Positions 11,510 to 22,877 of a stretch of 64,000 nt of DNA are shown piece by piece. The notes beneath the pieces are model-generated. The model was not told the origin of the DNA and did no database searches. It worked only from the letters and a program-made list of their open reading frames with translations. This DNA is from Pegoplata infirma (lineage: Eukaryota; Arthropoda; Insecta; Diptera; Anthomyiidae), in the NCBI GenBank assembly GCA_963921195.1, contig OY992540.1, positions 176,547,896 to 176,611,895 of the forward strand, written 5' to 3'. Each line of letters begins with the position of its first letter. Within the stretch, counting starts at the first letter, position 1. Made by a program: the position numbers and the translations under genes.

Positions 11510-14215
11510 CTAATGAAGTCCCGTTGTGAGTTGGCATCCACGCCGATGGGGGACAGGTATGTAGAACTGTTCCAATCAGTATATCTTTCCGCTTCAAAGA
11601 TTTCGTTCATAAGGTGATTATCATGTAATTCAAGCCGCTCAATCAAACGCTTCTGTAACGTAAGCGCTTAGTCGCAGAGTGGTGTTATATTTGACTTTTC
11701 GTAGATATAGGAGTTGGAAAAGCGTTTAGTTGGATTTTGAAAGTTCTTTCCTAAACATTTTCTCAGAATGGACCTCTCAAAGATTTCAAGCTCTTTTGCG
11801 GCAACTGGGGAGATGGTAAACCAAATCGGAAAAGCATATATGAGTATTGGCCTAATAGCCACCTTGTACAGGAGAAATTTAGTTTTTTCAGCTAAAAATT
11901 TACTATGCATTCCTGTAATTTTTATTGCCTTTGATAAGACAGTTCTGCTGTGAGTGTTAAACTTCATTATTTTATGGATGATTTAAATGGGATCTCAGAT
12001 CCTTCTAGGGAGAGTGAAAGACTTTTGTTTTGTGGCACAACGTTACGATGACATTTACCAGCGGTGTTCCTGATGCAAATCGCTTCGGATTTGGCTGCAT
12101 TAATTTGGATACCCGATTTTTTGTAGTAATCGTTAATGATGTTAAGGTGTGCATTAGCCTCAGTAAGAGCCCTAAGAGGATATTCGTCATGCGCATAAAT
12201 CATGCAATCATCGGCATATAATATTGCTTTTGAGCCGGCGATACAATGTGGAAAGTCGTACAGAAATATATTGAATAATAGAGGTGCCAACACGCTGTCC
12301 TGCGGTACACCACTTTTAACGCTTCCAAAAGACGAAGGAAAATTATTAATTTCCACACAAAAGTCGCGGTCAGTAAAATAATTGGAAAACATTTTTACCA
12401 AGAAGGGGTCAACACCTAGTTCTACGAGCTTGTACAAAATTCCTTTGTGGCACGCAGAATCAAAGGCTTTTTGTATATCCAGGGATACAGCTACTGTGCA
12501 ACGTTTTTTCCTGAGATTGTCTGTGACATCAGTATGGAATTTCAGTAATGCGTGTTGAGTGGAATGATGCCGCCTGAATCCAAATTAGTAAGGTGGAAGG
12601 GGACAGAATATAAATTCATTTTCCAATTTTCTTTTTAGGATGTGCTCGAAAATTTTACCAATATTGGATAATAACGAGATGGGCATGAAATCATCAATCT
12701 GAATGCTGTTGTGTTTCTTTTTTATTGGAATGATTTTAGACGACTTCCAAGCCTTAGGGAAGTAGCAATTATTTAGGCAATTGTTGAAAAGGCACTCCAA
12801 GAGTTGCAGGGAGCTGTCAGGTAATTTTTTTATTAAAAAGTTGGAAATATTATCAACGCCGCTAGATTTTTTGTTGTTGATTGTATTTATGATTTCTTTT
12901 ATTTCAGCGCAGTTTGTGAAATGATAGCTGTCAACGTTTTGCATGGAGTTAAAGGCGTTATCAAACGTATAAATATGACGAGGAACTTCTGAGATGTAAG
13001 ATGCAGCTCTTTCATTTAGATTTGCCACTGGGCAATCGGGTAAGTTTTCACTGTACACAGACGAATAATATGTACAAAACGCTTCACCTATTTCAGATTC
13101 ATTTAAAACTGCTATGCCATTCACGCTGATTGTTTGAGGGAAGACAGATTTCTTTTTCCCCGAAATGCGATAAATCTCCTTAAAAGCAGACGTTCTGGGC
13201 TTTATATTTTCCAATTTACTGTTGAATTTATAAGCTTGATCGATACTGACTAGATCTTTTAGAATTATTTTTAATTGTCCAATTTGTTTCGAGATAATGT
13301 TGTATTCCATGCTTGACCTATCGCCAATACGGTGGTATATTTTTTTAAGTTCTTTTTGCCACTGATGCTTTACACGGAACATTTTTCTTATATTTTCAGG
13401 TAATGGTGTTTTGTTATGTTTTAATTCAATTTTAATTGAATGCCTGTTGGTGGTTGAATTAACGATTTCATTGAATTCGTTAATAAGTCCATCAATTTCA
13501 TTGTTTCTAAGATTTCTATGTCCAGGAGGCATAATAGAGGTCGCTGCAATATCTATATCTCGTCTGAAATTGTTCCAGTTCGTGTTTTTATATGATGTAT
13601 AAAAACTAGGCGATCTTAGGGAAAAGTCTGCGTTTTCCAATCTCAGTTCCATTTTTAGAGGAAAATGGTCCGAGAACGTTGCTAGACTGGTCACTTTAAA
13701 ATTCGGAGTTTCTCTATTTACTAAGTGAGAACTGAGAAGAAAGTGCTCTAAGAAGGAGTTGACATTGGGGTAAGTTGGCTTATTGTCACAAATGCGAGTA
13801 ATATCAAGGGAATGGTCATGAAGCCAGTTAAATAATGATTTTCCATTAATATTTTCAGAATGGTCACCCCAGGACGTATTTTTGGCGTTCAGATCACCAC
13901 CCAGGATTACGGAGTCATAACTGCGTACAGCGTTTAAGATTGAATTAAGTTCAATACCTAAAGCCAACGACGTATGCAAAGGGGGGCCCAACAACAACAA
14001 CAAAAATTATTTTTTTTTATATGTATTGGAAAACACAAATCTCACGAAAAGAACAAGAAAATTTTTTTTGTTGTTGTTGTTGGGCCCTGAAAAAACAATC
14101 CTGCATACGCCAATGCCTAAAGCATTTCGAGGCAGATTCGTAGGAACGTAGATGGATCCAACTAGAATTTTTTAATGCTTGGTTTCATGTTTAAAAATTA
14201 AAAATCTTGTAAAAT
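11510..14215 (-). pseudogene. Decayed Jockey-like LINE (endonuclease + reverse transcriptase)
   Basis: Read on the minus strand, the order is: an endonuclease segment with SIYVPTNLPRNALG near 14165-14115, the catalytic block ILGGDLNAKNTSWGDH near 13890 and TFSDHFPL near 13660; then a reverse transcriptase with KSSGVDNISNFLIKKLP near 12850, SGVPQDSVLAPLLFNIF near 12290 and ILYADD near 12210; then the C-terminal block ending near 11510. Frames change near 12590, 12440 and 11967 and a stop interrupts at 11668, so the coding region is dead. The 5' part (N-terminal endonuclease and any ORF1) is absent and a hAT-like MITE splits the endonuclease at 13965-14115. Jockey clade is favoured by the order and by lack of RNase H; CR1-like is less likely. 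Confidence 0.75.
13965..14115. mobile_element. 151-bp hAT-like MITE inside the Jockey relic
   Basis: Flanked by the 8-bp TSD CCTAAAGC (13957-13964, 14116-14123). Imperfect inverted ends share CGTATGCA. The interior is a hairpin of GGGCCCAACAACAACAAC against its reverse complement. Removing it and one TSD copy restores the continuity of the Jockey endonuclease reading. Confidence 0.7.
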
Positions 14216-15080
14216 TTGACCTTTGACCTTTAACTGCGGCGATTTTTCACATCTTAATTTTGCCCTTATTTATAGAATATAAGTATTTTATCTTGTGCTG
14301 TAATAATTCGGTCCAAAACATGTTAAGTTTGTTAAAAAAAACTCAAACAAATTAACTAAAACCTAAAAAAGGTACAAAAATCACCTATTTCCCGAAATCC
14401 GCCGAAACAAAATCACTGGACTAGCCAAATGAAAAAAGGAAAGCCTTTAATTTTAAAAGTGTTTTTTTGCTTTTTATGTGCCTAATAATATTTTAAGCAT
14501 CAATTGTCGATTTTTTAAAATTTCTTTAACAAAAAAATTTAAAATTGGAGATTTGAAAATGGTGTAGAAAAATTGAGAACCATTTAAGATTTATTTTAAA
14601 CAAGTTAGAAAAGCGCAACATGAAAAATACTTATCATCTTAGTACATTGGACCTTTAAGAATAAAACAATTTTGTTACAGTAGATAATTTCAATAAATTT
14701 AAAGAATTGGGTTCGAATTCCTTGATTAAGTGATCTGCCACACATTAGTCGCCCGGGGAAGTTGTAATAACTTGGCTGATTTTCATCCGATTTTAGTGTT
14801 TATGGCTTTATTAGAGAGATAATTTAATGCAAATCACAATTTTTAAGTCATAAGAATTAAAACTTAACTCAAAATATCGACAAAATTAAGAAAATCAATA
14901 AAAAGTGATATTTTCCCCTTGTAATCGTTTTTCAAAACTTTGATGGGCTTGGGATAGCTCAAAAATTATCCAAATGAGCTGAAATTTTTACTGGATTAGT
15001 TTTTTCGATAACCTCACGAAATGAGCCCCGGGGAGCGGGATTCGGAGCAACTTTAAAATCGCCCATACAACGAAAGGCCG
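14216..15080. repeat. Dispersed repeat related to the O element
   Basis: No gene is seen. The stretch around 14680-14960 (ending ...TTGTAATAACTTGGCTGATTTTC...) is a diverged direct match to 45660-45960 inside the O element, in the same orientation. Its ends were not defined. It probably represents an old, truncated copy of the same foldback family. Confidence 0.5.
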
Positions 15081-15166
15081 GGTAATGTTTATGATTCTAA
15101 TTTTTTTTTAACCAAATAATTTAGTTTTTAGAATAACTTACATATATATTGTCAAATAATATTTAC

Positions 15167-15299
15167 CTGAGAATTGGAGCTATCGCTTTCGACTTGTTCT
15201 GAATAACAATGCTTATAATTAAGATAGTCTAAAAGTCTTCTTGGCAATGGCAATGTTTGTATTAAGTCCTTCCTGACTACCGCTTTCAATATTACAAAT
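15167..15299 (-). CDS. SOCS-box exon of a SOCS6/7-type gene (penultimate or last visible exon)
   Basis: This 133-bp exon on the minus strand is bounded by an acceptor (TTTTAAAAG just above 15299) and a donor (CAG|GTAAAT at 15167/15166). It joins in phase to the exon at 15373-15480: the Cys-Arg of the upstream exon is completed by its first base. It encodes RFVILKAVVRKDLIQTLPLP and then RRLLDYLNYKHCY, a C-terminal SOCS-box block (BC-box plus Cul5-type LPLP motif) as in SOCS6/SOCS7 and the fly Socs16D type. SOCS boxes recruit Elongin B/C and a cullin ubiquitin ligase to targets bound by the SH2 domain, damping receptor signalling. If the donor is not used, a TGA follows after four codons, so this could also be the terminal exon. 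This is the only likely host gene in the window. Confidence 0.7.
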
Positions 15300-15372
15300 C
15301 TTTTAAAATGAAATTAAGCAAAACAAAAATATTAATGTTAAAAGTGACATTTTTTTGATGCTAGTTAAATAC

Positions 15373-15480
15373 CTGCACATATGTTGTAAACTTTGCACAT
15401 GTTTAAATCTAGATACTGGATTTGTCAATTGCACACGCATTGGTCCATGTTCTGGCCTTCGATGTAAAAAGAATAAATAT
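15373..15480 (-). CDS. Exon joining SH2 tail to SOCS box (SOCS6/7-type gene)
   Basis: A 108-bp exon on the minus strand, with acceptor TTTAATTTCAG immediately above 15480 and donor GCAG|GTATTT at 15373. Its reading ends MRVQLTNPVSRFKHVQSLQH then MCR, the link between the SH2 domain and the SOCS box in SOCS6/7 proteins (compare the PVSRF and SLQ-LCRF blocks known from that family). It splices across a 73-bp intron, in frame, to 15167-15299. The exons for the SH2 domain and N-terminus are not in the 16-64 kb part of the window that I could recognise. The TE nests to the right therefore probably lie in, or beyond, a very long upstream intron. Confidence 0.7.
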
Positions 15481-16156
15481 CTGAAATTAAAATTTACACC
15501 AAAAGCTGCTTATTATTCCGATTTTTTAATCAGAGTTAGAATAACTAAACTGCCAGGAGCAGTAGTAACTAAAATCAACGAATAGTGTACTTTTAAAAAC
15601 GAACAAAACTCAGAGTCGTTCACTTGTTACTGCTACTACTACACGCACATTTTGGTAGAGTAGTTATAGCAGTAGTTTTTTTTTTGAAATTGGTAAACTC
15701 TTCAGTTGATAGTTTTGTTGTAGTTTTTAATTTTGAAAAAAAGCCAGCAGTTGAAAACAACACACAAGACTGTAGCCATTCAAAGAAACACGAAGTAATA
15801 ACTCTAAGTGATACTATATGTATAACGAGAGTTTTTGTTGTAGTCTTAAAAAAAAAAACTTTACAATGACTTCAGACAACACAAAAGAAATGTGTGTTGT
15901 TTTTAGTTGTTAGAATTTTTTCAATATACATATAAAAGAAAATAAAATGTATCGGAATTTTTATCAATGTTTAACATATTTATTAAAATTTGTTTTGAAA
16001 TTATTAGTCTTTTTGAACGTATTTAAAAAAAAATATTTTTTATAAACTTTTATTTTATAAATTACTTTATTTTTGGAGTATATAACTTTTATTATTTACA
16101 AAAACTTGAAATTAAAAATAAAATTTAATTTTTGTTTAATTTTTTTAGAGTGAACT
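15481..16156. other. Probable intron of the SOCS-type gene; nothing else recognised
   Basis: The first bases are the polypyrimidine tract and acceptor for the exon ending at 15480. The rest is AT-rich, with an imperfect inverted pair of AGCAGTAGTAACT/AGTTATAGCAGTAGT-like words near 15560-15680. Open frames here have no recognisable domains and low-complexity composition. The segment ends at CT (16155-16156), the left TSD of the G1 element, and resumes at 36450. Confidence 0.4.
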
Positions 16157-16612
16157 CCCGAGTAAAAATAATTTAATATGATCTTATATACTTTTATATA
16201 GTCATATTATTTCATATATGATCATGTGTGACACTATGTCTTGCAAGATAAATTTTGATGTGGGATTTTTTTAAGATATCGCCATACATAACTATATGTT
16301 GTAACAACTGCTCCCATGCATCATTTTAAATTTCTAAGTGTTTTATATAAAATTTTATATGCCTCCATAATTTTTTTATTTTTCAAAGTTTTTTCCAAGC
16401 ACAATTTTTTTATCACGAATATTTTCTAAGTGTTTTATATAAAATTTTATATGACTCCATCTTTCAAATTTTTTCAAAGTTTTTTTCAAGAAACATTTTT
16501 TTATCGCAAATATTTTCTAAGTGTTTTATATAACATTTTATATGACTACATTTTTTTTTTTAATTTTTCTAAGTTTTTTCAAAGACAAATTTTTTTTAAA
16601 ATATTTTCTAAG

Positions 16613-17425
16613 CCCGAGTAAAAAATTTAATATGGCGTCACATAAAATTATATAACGTTTGATCTGTCCTCGAATACAATTAGATATAATTGTAGCCCAA
16701 AAATGGTGGATAGAATTGCATTAAATTGGATTAATTAATATCTTATTTTATTCATTTGTATAAAGTTTGATACAATTTTGTCCGAAATTTGTCTCTATCC
16801 AATGGCATCACATTATATGTGAGTGGATACAATAAGATCTAATTATATCCAATTGTATAAAATTTTATCGGGTTATAGTGAATCTTTTTTTGGTTAAAAA
16901 AACATACATCACAGGTCAACGATACATACAACAATAAAGTTTGTGTACGCTTCGAACCAGAAGATGTAATTTATCAAACTGTAAAAATACTTGTAAAGTT
17001 TTTAAACTGTAAAAAAAACTTAGAAATATTTCAAACTGTAAAAAATCTTAGAACAATTTCAAACTGTAAAAAAACTTTTTTTTAACATATATGGTTATAT
17101 ATGACATCACCTAAGGAATATATAATTATATATTAAATGCTCTTGAAAAAAATTTAAGTTTAGTTTAATATATAATTTTATATAATTAAAGGTGACGTAA
17201 TATATATTTTTATATAAAATGAAGTGTTGATACTTGTGTCTTATATAATTTTATATAATAACATCAACCATATTTATTTATATCTGAATTATCATCAAAT
17301 AATATGTAATTACATATAACTCCATATGAAAATTACGAAAATCTGTTAACTTATATGTAATCATATAATGTTTTATATGATTGGATAAAATTATATACGT
17401 CTATATATAATTATTTTTACTCGGG
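16613..17425 (+). mobile_element. E1: complete E-family MITE (813 bp)
   Basis: CCCGAGTAAAAAATTTAATATGG at the left and ATAATTATTTTTACTCGGG at the right, TSD AG (16611-16612, 17426-17427). The uninterrupted target TTCTAAGTGTTTTATAT is present elsewhere in the same G element. It contains the GTCAACGATACATAC and GTACGCTTCGAACCAGAAG core shared with the T family. It is the reference copy for E. Confidence 0.85.
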
Positions 17426-17569
17426 AGTGTTTTATCTAAAATTTAACATGACTCCATTTTTTGAAATTTTTCTAAGTTTTTTTCAAGAACAACTTATTTT
17501 TATTATTTTAATTTTTCAACTTTTTATTAAGAACTAAAAAAAAACATCCGATTTATAAAATTGTATAAA

Positions 17570-18671
17570 CCCTAGTAAAAATATTATGCTAAACCCTAGT
17601 AAAAATATTATGCTAACCCTAGTAAAAATATTATGCTAATTTTACTGAATAGATCTAATTTGATCCGTAAAATGGTTGTATCAAATAATATCTAATTGTA
17701 TTACTTTAGATCAAAAAATATAAAAATTGATACAATTTGATCCTGAATTTGGTCAAATCTAATTAGATCAAATTGATCTTATAATATCAATTTTTATATA
17801 AGTTGATGAGCAAAACCAAAATACGAATCTAATCATATATGGAGCAATATCTAACCATATAAAGTGAATCAACCGTATCAAAGTGATAGATAAAATTTTA
17901 TATAAATTTATACGGAAGCATATTAACTCATATAAGATTGTATCAAATAATATATGATTAGACCAGAAAATTTTTACTCGGGAATTTTACTAAATAGATC
18001 TAATTTGATCCGTAAAATGGTTGTATCAAATAATATCTAATTGTATTACTTTAGATCAAAAAATATAAAAATTGATACAATTTGATCCTGAATTTGGTCA
18101 AATCTAATTAGATCAAATTGATCTTATAATATCTATTTTTATATAATTTGATGAGCAAAACCAAAATACGAATCTAATCATATATGGAGCAATATCTAAC
18201 CATATAAAGTGGATCAACCGTATCAAAGTGATAGATAAAATTTTATATAAATTTATACGGAAGCATATTACCTCATATAAGATTGTATCAAATTATATAT
18301 GATTAGACCAGAAAATTTTTACTCGGGAATTTACTAAATAGATCTAATTTGATCCGTAAAATGGTTGTATCAAATAATATCTAATTGTATTACTTTAGAT
18401 CAAAAAATATAAAAATTGATACAATTTGATCCTGAATTTGGTCAAATCTAATTAGATCAAATTGATCTTATAATATTTATTTTTATATAATTTGATGAGC
18501 AAAACCAAAATACGAATCTAATCATATATGGAGCAATATCTAATCATATAAAGTGGATCAACCGTATCAAAGTGATAGATAAAATTTTATATAAATTTAT
18601 ACGGAAGCATATTAACTCATATAAGATTGTATCAAATTATATATGATTAGACCAGAGAATTTTTACTCGGG
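17570..18671 (+). mobile_element. Three A-family elements inserted into one another
   Basis: Three left ends (CCCTAGTAAAAATATTATGC) lie in a row at 17570, 17594 and 17617, and three right ends (CAGAAAATTTTTACTCGGG) close at 17982, 18327 and 18671. The inner copy 17617-17982 is complete (366 bp). Each insertion is at the AA of GCTAATTTTAC about 23 bp from the left end, duplicating AA; the outer copy itself has TSD AA in G1. What looks like a tandem array is best read as repeated self-insertion. Confidence 0.85.
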
Positions 18672-19283
18672 AATTTAAATATAATTGGATATAATTTTAT
18701 ATCATTGGATTAGACAAAAACTCGTATCAAAGTCGATATAAACCCAGCAAAAACTAGGTAATGTGTTGTGAAAAGTAATGACTGCCAATTACATTACTTA
18801 TAACAACTACTCATTACACACTGCATTACTTTAGTCCAAAAAGCAACTAGTGGCTTATATTGTAATATCCCGAGTAAAAATTTTAATATGGCGTCACATA
18901 AAATTATATAACGTTTGATATGTCCTCGAATACAATTAGATATAATTTTATCCCAAAAATGGTGGATAGAATTGCATTAAATTGGATTTATTAATATCTG
19001 ATTTTATTCATTTGTATATAGTTTGACACAATTTTGTCCGAAATTTGTCTCTATCCAATGGCATCAAATTATATATGATTGGATACAATAAGATCCAATT
19101 ATATCTAATTGTATAAAATTTTATCGGGTTATGGTGAATCTTTTTTTGGTTGAAATAACATACATCACAGGTCAACGATAGGTTAGGTTAGGTTAGGTTG
19201 TAAGTGGCTGCTGACGTTTTACGTCAACACACGTAGACTCTGAGGTCCATTGTGATACCACGGGATCGTAATAGGTTTCCCTA

Positions 19284-22200
19284 CTAGTCCCTGTCGTTAA
19301 ACCAGTTTGAGCTTCTTATGAAACTCCTTAGATGTTGAATTTTGACATCCGACAAATCTGAAAGATCGTACAGCTCCCTAGATCCCAGTGAAGCAAGTCG
19401 CTGACCAGAAAGTGCCGGGCAATGGCAAATAAAGTGTTCGATAGTTTCCAACTCCTCTTCATCCATGCAACTTCGGCAAAAGTCATTCGACGGCACATTT
19501 AACCGCTCTGCGTGCTTCCCTATAAGACAGTGTCCGGTAATTATAGAAACCACCGTTGAAATCTCTCCTCTTGGAAGCGATATCAGCTCACTTGTGCGCC
19601 CCTGATTAAGAGAAGGCCAAATCAGTCGTGTTGTCTCACACGTCCATCCATTTGCCCATCTTTGATTAGTCTCCGTCGCAGAACAAAGCCGTAGGTTTTG
19701 CTTGCAAGTTTCTAGAGGCGTACCAACACATTCCAATTCTGTTGGAACCTGTAAGGTAGTTCCTAGTCTTGCAAGCTCATCGGCTTTGCAATTCCCTGGA
19801 ATGTCTCTGTGCCCTGGGACCCATATGAGTCGTATGTTAAACTGCTTGGCCATCTCATTTAAAGACGTGCGGCAGTTAAGGGCAGATCTTGTTTTCAGAA
19901 ACATTGAATCCAGGGACTTGACCGCGGCTTGACTGTCAGTATAGATGTTGACTTCGGTTGTAGACAAGACATTGCAGCTCAACCAGTCAGCCACTTCTTT
20001 TATTGCCAGCATCTCTGCCTGGTAAACACTGCAATGATCTGGCAATCTACGAGCCAGGCTCAACCCAAGCTCTTCCGAATAGACTCCAAAGCCCACTTGT
20101 TCGTGCAGCCTCGATCCATCTGTGTAAAAATTTATGGTAGCTCCACTACCCGGAGTATCCCCCATCCAAGACTCCCTGGATGGTATCATAGTGGTAAAGT
20201 GGCGCTCAAAGAGGCTCAAAGAGGGAGCACAGTCCACATTTTGTGGTATTGTTATCTTTTTCAAGATTGCGCTATGGCCACAATCACTGCTCCTCCATTG
20301 CAGCGTGCTATTAAGTCGAATTGCCGACGCAGCCGCATACTGCCTACCCAGTATGTCCAAGGGTATCAGGTGAAGGAGGATTTCTAATGCAGCCGTAGGT
20401 GTAGTACGAAGAGCACCAGTGATGCACATTGACGCCATTCTCTGTACCTTCGTGATAAAGACAAAGTTCGCTTTTGTTTCCAAAGCAGGCCACCAGACAA
20501 TAATTCCATACAGCAAAATTGGACGCACCACTGCTGTATAGATCCAATGAACGACTTGAGGGCTAAAACCCCATCGTTTTCCAATGGCCCTTTTACAGGA
20601 ATACAAAGCAATCGTTGCTTTTCTCACCCGTTCCTCAATATTACGCCTGAAATTCAGCTTCCTATCTAGAAATACTCCAAGATACTTGGCTCCATCTGAG
20701 AAGGTGATTTCAGTACCGTCCAGAGAAATAGGATCAAAAGCAGGAATCTTATTTTTCCTTGTAAACAAAACAAGCTCTGTTTTACTAGGATTAACTCCTA
20801 GGCCACAGTCTCTTGCCCATTTAGACAGATCTTTCAGAGAACCCTGAAGAATGTCCCGCAATGTTGGCAGATGCTTCCCCTTTACCGCTATCGCGACATC
20901 GTCAGCATATGCGATAACATGACAACCACGTGCTTCTAGAGATAGTAGCATTGAATTCAGTGCCAGGTTCCAAAGAAGCGGCGAAAGAACACCTCCTTGT
21001 GGTGTGCCCCTATTGACAAATCGAGATATGACGGACGCTCCCAATTCAGACGTTATACGTCTATTGGCAAGTAGGTTTTCCACCATTAAAACGATTTCAC
21101 GCTTTACTCCCAGACCAGACAATGCCAATATTATCGATTCTGGAATGACATTATTAAAAGCCCCCTCAATATCAAGAAAGGCCACCATAGTGTACTCCTT
21201 TACCGAAAGCGATCTCTCGATGGTACCAACGAGCTCATGAAGAGCTGTTTCCGTTGATCGTCCCTTGCTGTATGCATGTTGCTTTGTCGAAAGCAACCTC
21301 GGGTCAATCACTCTACGCAAATATGAGTCTATCATTCGTTCCATTGTCTTTAACAAAAAAGAAGACAGACTAATTGGTCTGAAATCCTTCGGAGCTGTGT
21401 GGGAACTTTTCCCAGCCTTCGGGATAAATACGACTCTGGTATCCCTCCATTTTAAAGGAATATACGACCAGTTGATGCATGCTGTGTATAGATTATACAG
21501 CAACGGGGCTATATAGTCCAACACTCGCTGCAACTCAGCCGGGATTATACCATCAGGTCCCGGAGATTTATAGGGCCTGAAGCTTTTTATCGCCCAGATT
21601 AATGTTGGCATATTTATTATTTCCGAAGCAATTTCAGATGCTTGGGCGTCAGAACGTTCCAAAGCTTGAAACGGCGTCATGGAATTGCCCGGAAAATGCG
21701 TGTTTAAAAGGAGATCCAGCGACTCTCCACTGGAGGAAGACCACACCCCATTAGGATCTTTCAGGTATCCTAGGGTGCAAGGAGAAGAAGCCAGAACCTT
21801 GCGCAGCCTGGATGCCTCAGAAACGTCTTCTATGTTTCCACAGAAGTTTTTCCAAGAATCACATTTGGCATTTCTGATCATCTTTTTATAACTCTTGAGT
21901 TGCAGCCTGTATGCAGACCAGTCCTCGTCCGCTCTTGAAAATTTAGCCTTATTAAAGAGCTTTCTGCAGGAATCTCTGCTCGTCTGCAACTCATTTGACC
22001 ACCAAGGTGGCTTTTTTTTCCCTCTAGGCTTTGCAGAAGGGCAAGACGCATCCAGGCACCTATTACAAACATTTGTTATATGGTCAACCAGACAGTCAAT
22101 TTCCGCTAAACTATGCGGTTCAGATAGGGGTACTTCATCCAAAAGCAAAGAAAAAGTCTCCCTATATTTCACCCAGTTTGTTCTTCTCAGATTTCTAGAG

Positions 22201-22877
22201 ACTGTCTCAACCGGGGCACGCTCCCTGAGTAAAAACTCAATGTACCGATGATCTGAGAAAGAATGCTCTTCCAAAACTCTCCAGTCATCAATTCTATCAG
22301 ACAATGTATCTGATACAAGTGTTACGTCAAGAACCTCTTGCCGCGTACTTGTAACGAAAGTTGGTTCACTACCCTTGTTACAAATATACAGGTTAGTGCT
22401 TAACAAAAACTCCAAAAGTGATTCGCCTCTATCATTTGTGTCTGTACTACCCCATATCGAATGATGTGCATTAGCATCACAGCACACTAGTAACTGGTGT
22501 CCCCTAGATTCAGACTCCCGAATCAGACCGCCAACCTTCTCCGGGGGTATTGGCCCCGGATTAGGAAAATACGCAGAGGCGAGCCAAATAGATTTCCCAT
22601 GAAGCTCTAAGCTAGCCGCTGTAACATCCATATCACTAAAAGTTGATAAAAAGAATATATTTAAGCCATTTTTTGCCAAGATGCAGGCTCTTGGTGAGCC
22701 CTCACCTTTGGCAACCATCAACTTAAACCCAGGGGTCTTCAATCCGCAAACCCTGCCACCCCGCACCCAGGGCTCTTGGATAAAAACCAAGTCAACTGCT
22801 CCTGTCGTCAGGCGCAGCAATAGTGCAGCTGAGGCTGCCTTACAGTGATGGAGGTTTATTTGTAGGAACCGCAACAT
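19284..22877 (-). CDS. LOA LINE ORF2: endonuclease, reverse transcriptase, RNase H
   Basis: About 1,197 residues without a stop. I chose the ATG at 22877 because the endonuclease motif MLRFLQINLHHCKAA begins there; the frame is open upstream to 23015 but those codons overlap ORF1. Domains in order: an APE-like endonuclease (QEPWV near residue 35-40, CCDANAHHSIWG, FSDHRY near residue 209); reverse transcriptase (SPGPDGIIP, FRPISLSSFLLKTMERMID, VAFLDIEGAFNNV, GTPQGGVLSPLLWN, IAYADDVAI with YADD codons at 20898-20909); RNase H (FYTDGSRLHEQVGFGVY, then EMLAIKE, IYTDSQAAVKSL, WVPGHRDIPGNCKADELA), in which the D-E-D-D set is visible. A C-terminal Cys/His cluster (CRSCM...HFICHC) near 19440-19480 may bind nucleic acid. 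It copies the LINE RNA into nicked DNA. All catalytic residues that I can see are kept. Confidence 0.85.
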   Translation of the reverse strand: MLRFLQINLHHCKAASAALLLRLTTGAVDLVFIQEPWVRGGRVCGLKTPGFKLMVAKGEGSPRACILAKNGLNIFFLSTFSDMDVTAASLELHGKSIWLASAYFPNPGPIPPEKVGGLIRESESRGHQLLVCCDANAHHSIWGSTDTNDRGESLLEFLLSTNLYICNKGSEPTFVTSTRQEVLDVTLVSDTLSDRIDDWRVLEEHSFSDHRYIEFLLRERAPVETVSRNLRRTNWVKYRETFSLLLDEVPLSEPHSLAEIDCLVDHITNVCNRCLDASCPSAKPRGKKKPPWWSNELQTSRDSCRKLFNKAKFSRADEDWSAYRLQLKSYKKMIRNAKCDSWKNFCGNIEDVSEASRLRKVLASSPCTLGYLKDPNGVWSSSSGESLDLLLNTHFPGNSMTPFQALERSDAQASEIASEIINMPTLIWAIKSFRPYKSPGPDGIIPAELQRVLDYIAPLLYNLYTACINWSYIPLKWRDTRVVFIPKAGKSSHTAPKDFRPISLSSFLLKTMERMIDSYLRRVIDPRLLSTKQHAYSKGRSTETALHELVGTIERSLSVKEYTMVAFLDIEGAFNNVIPESIILALSGLGVKREIVLMVENLLANRRITSELGASVISRFVNRGTPQGGVLSPLLWNLALNSMLLSLEARGCHVIAYADDVAIAVKGKHLPTLRDILQGSLKDLSKWARDCGLGVNPSKTELVLFTRKNKIPAFDPISLDGTEITFSDGAKYLGVFLDRKLNFRRNIEERVRKATIALYSCKRAIGKRWGFSPQVVHWIYTAVVRPILLYGIIVWWPALETKANFVFITKVQRMASMCITGALRTTPTAALEILLHLIPLDILGRQYAAASAIRLNSTLQWRSSDCGHSAILKKITIPQNVDCAPSLSLFERHFTTMIPSRESWMGDTPGSGATINFYTDGSRLHEQVGFGVYSEELGLSLARRLPDHCSVYQAEMLAIKEVADWLSCNVLSTTEVNIYTDSQAAVKSLDSMFLKTRSALNCRTSLNEMAKQFNIRLIWVPGHRDIPGNCKADELARLGTTLQVPTELECVGTPLETCKQNLRLCSATETNQRWANGWTCETTRLIWPSLNQGRTSELISLPRGEISTVVSIITGHCLIGKHAERLNVPSNDFCRSCMDEEELETIEHFICHCPALSGQRLASLGSRELYDLSDLSDVKIQHLRSFIRSSNWFNDRD

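Noticed and set aside
17570..18671. Tandem satellite array of about 345-bp units
   Set aside because: The stacked left ends, stacked right ends and AA duplications fit repeated self-insertion better than tandem amplification; only one complete inner copy exists.
19181..19200. Telomere end
   Set aside because: Only about four pentamers at the 3' tail of a LINE, with unrelated sequence on both sides.
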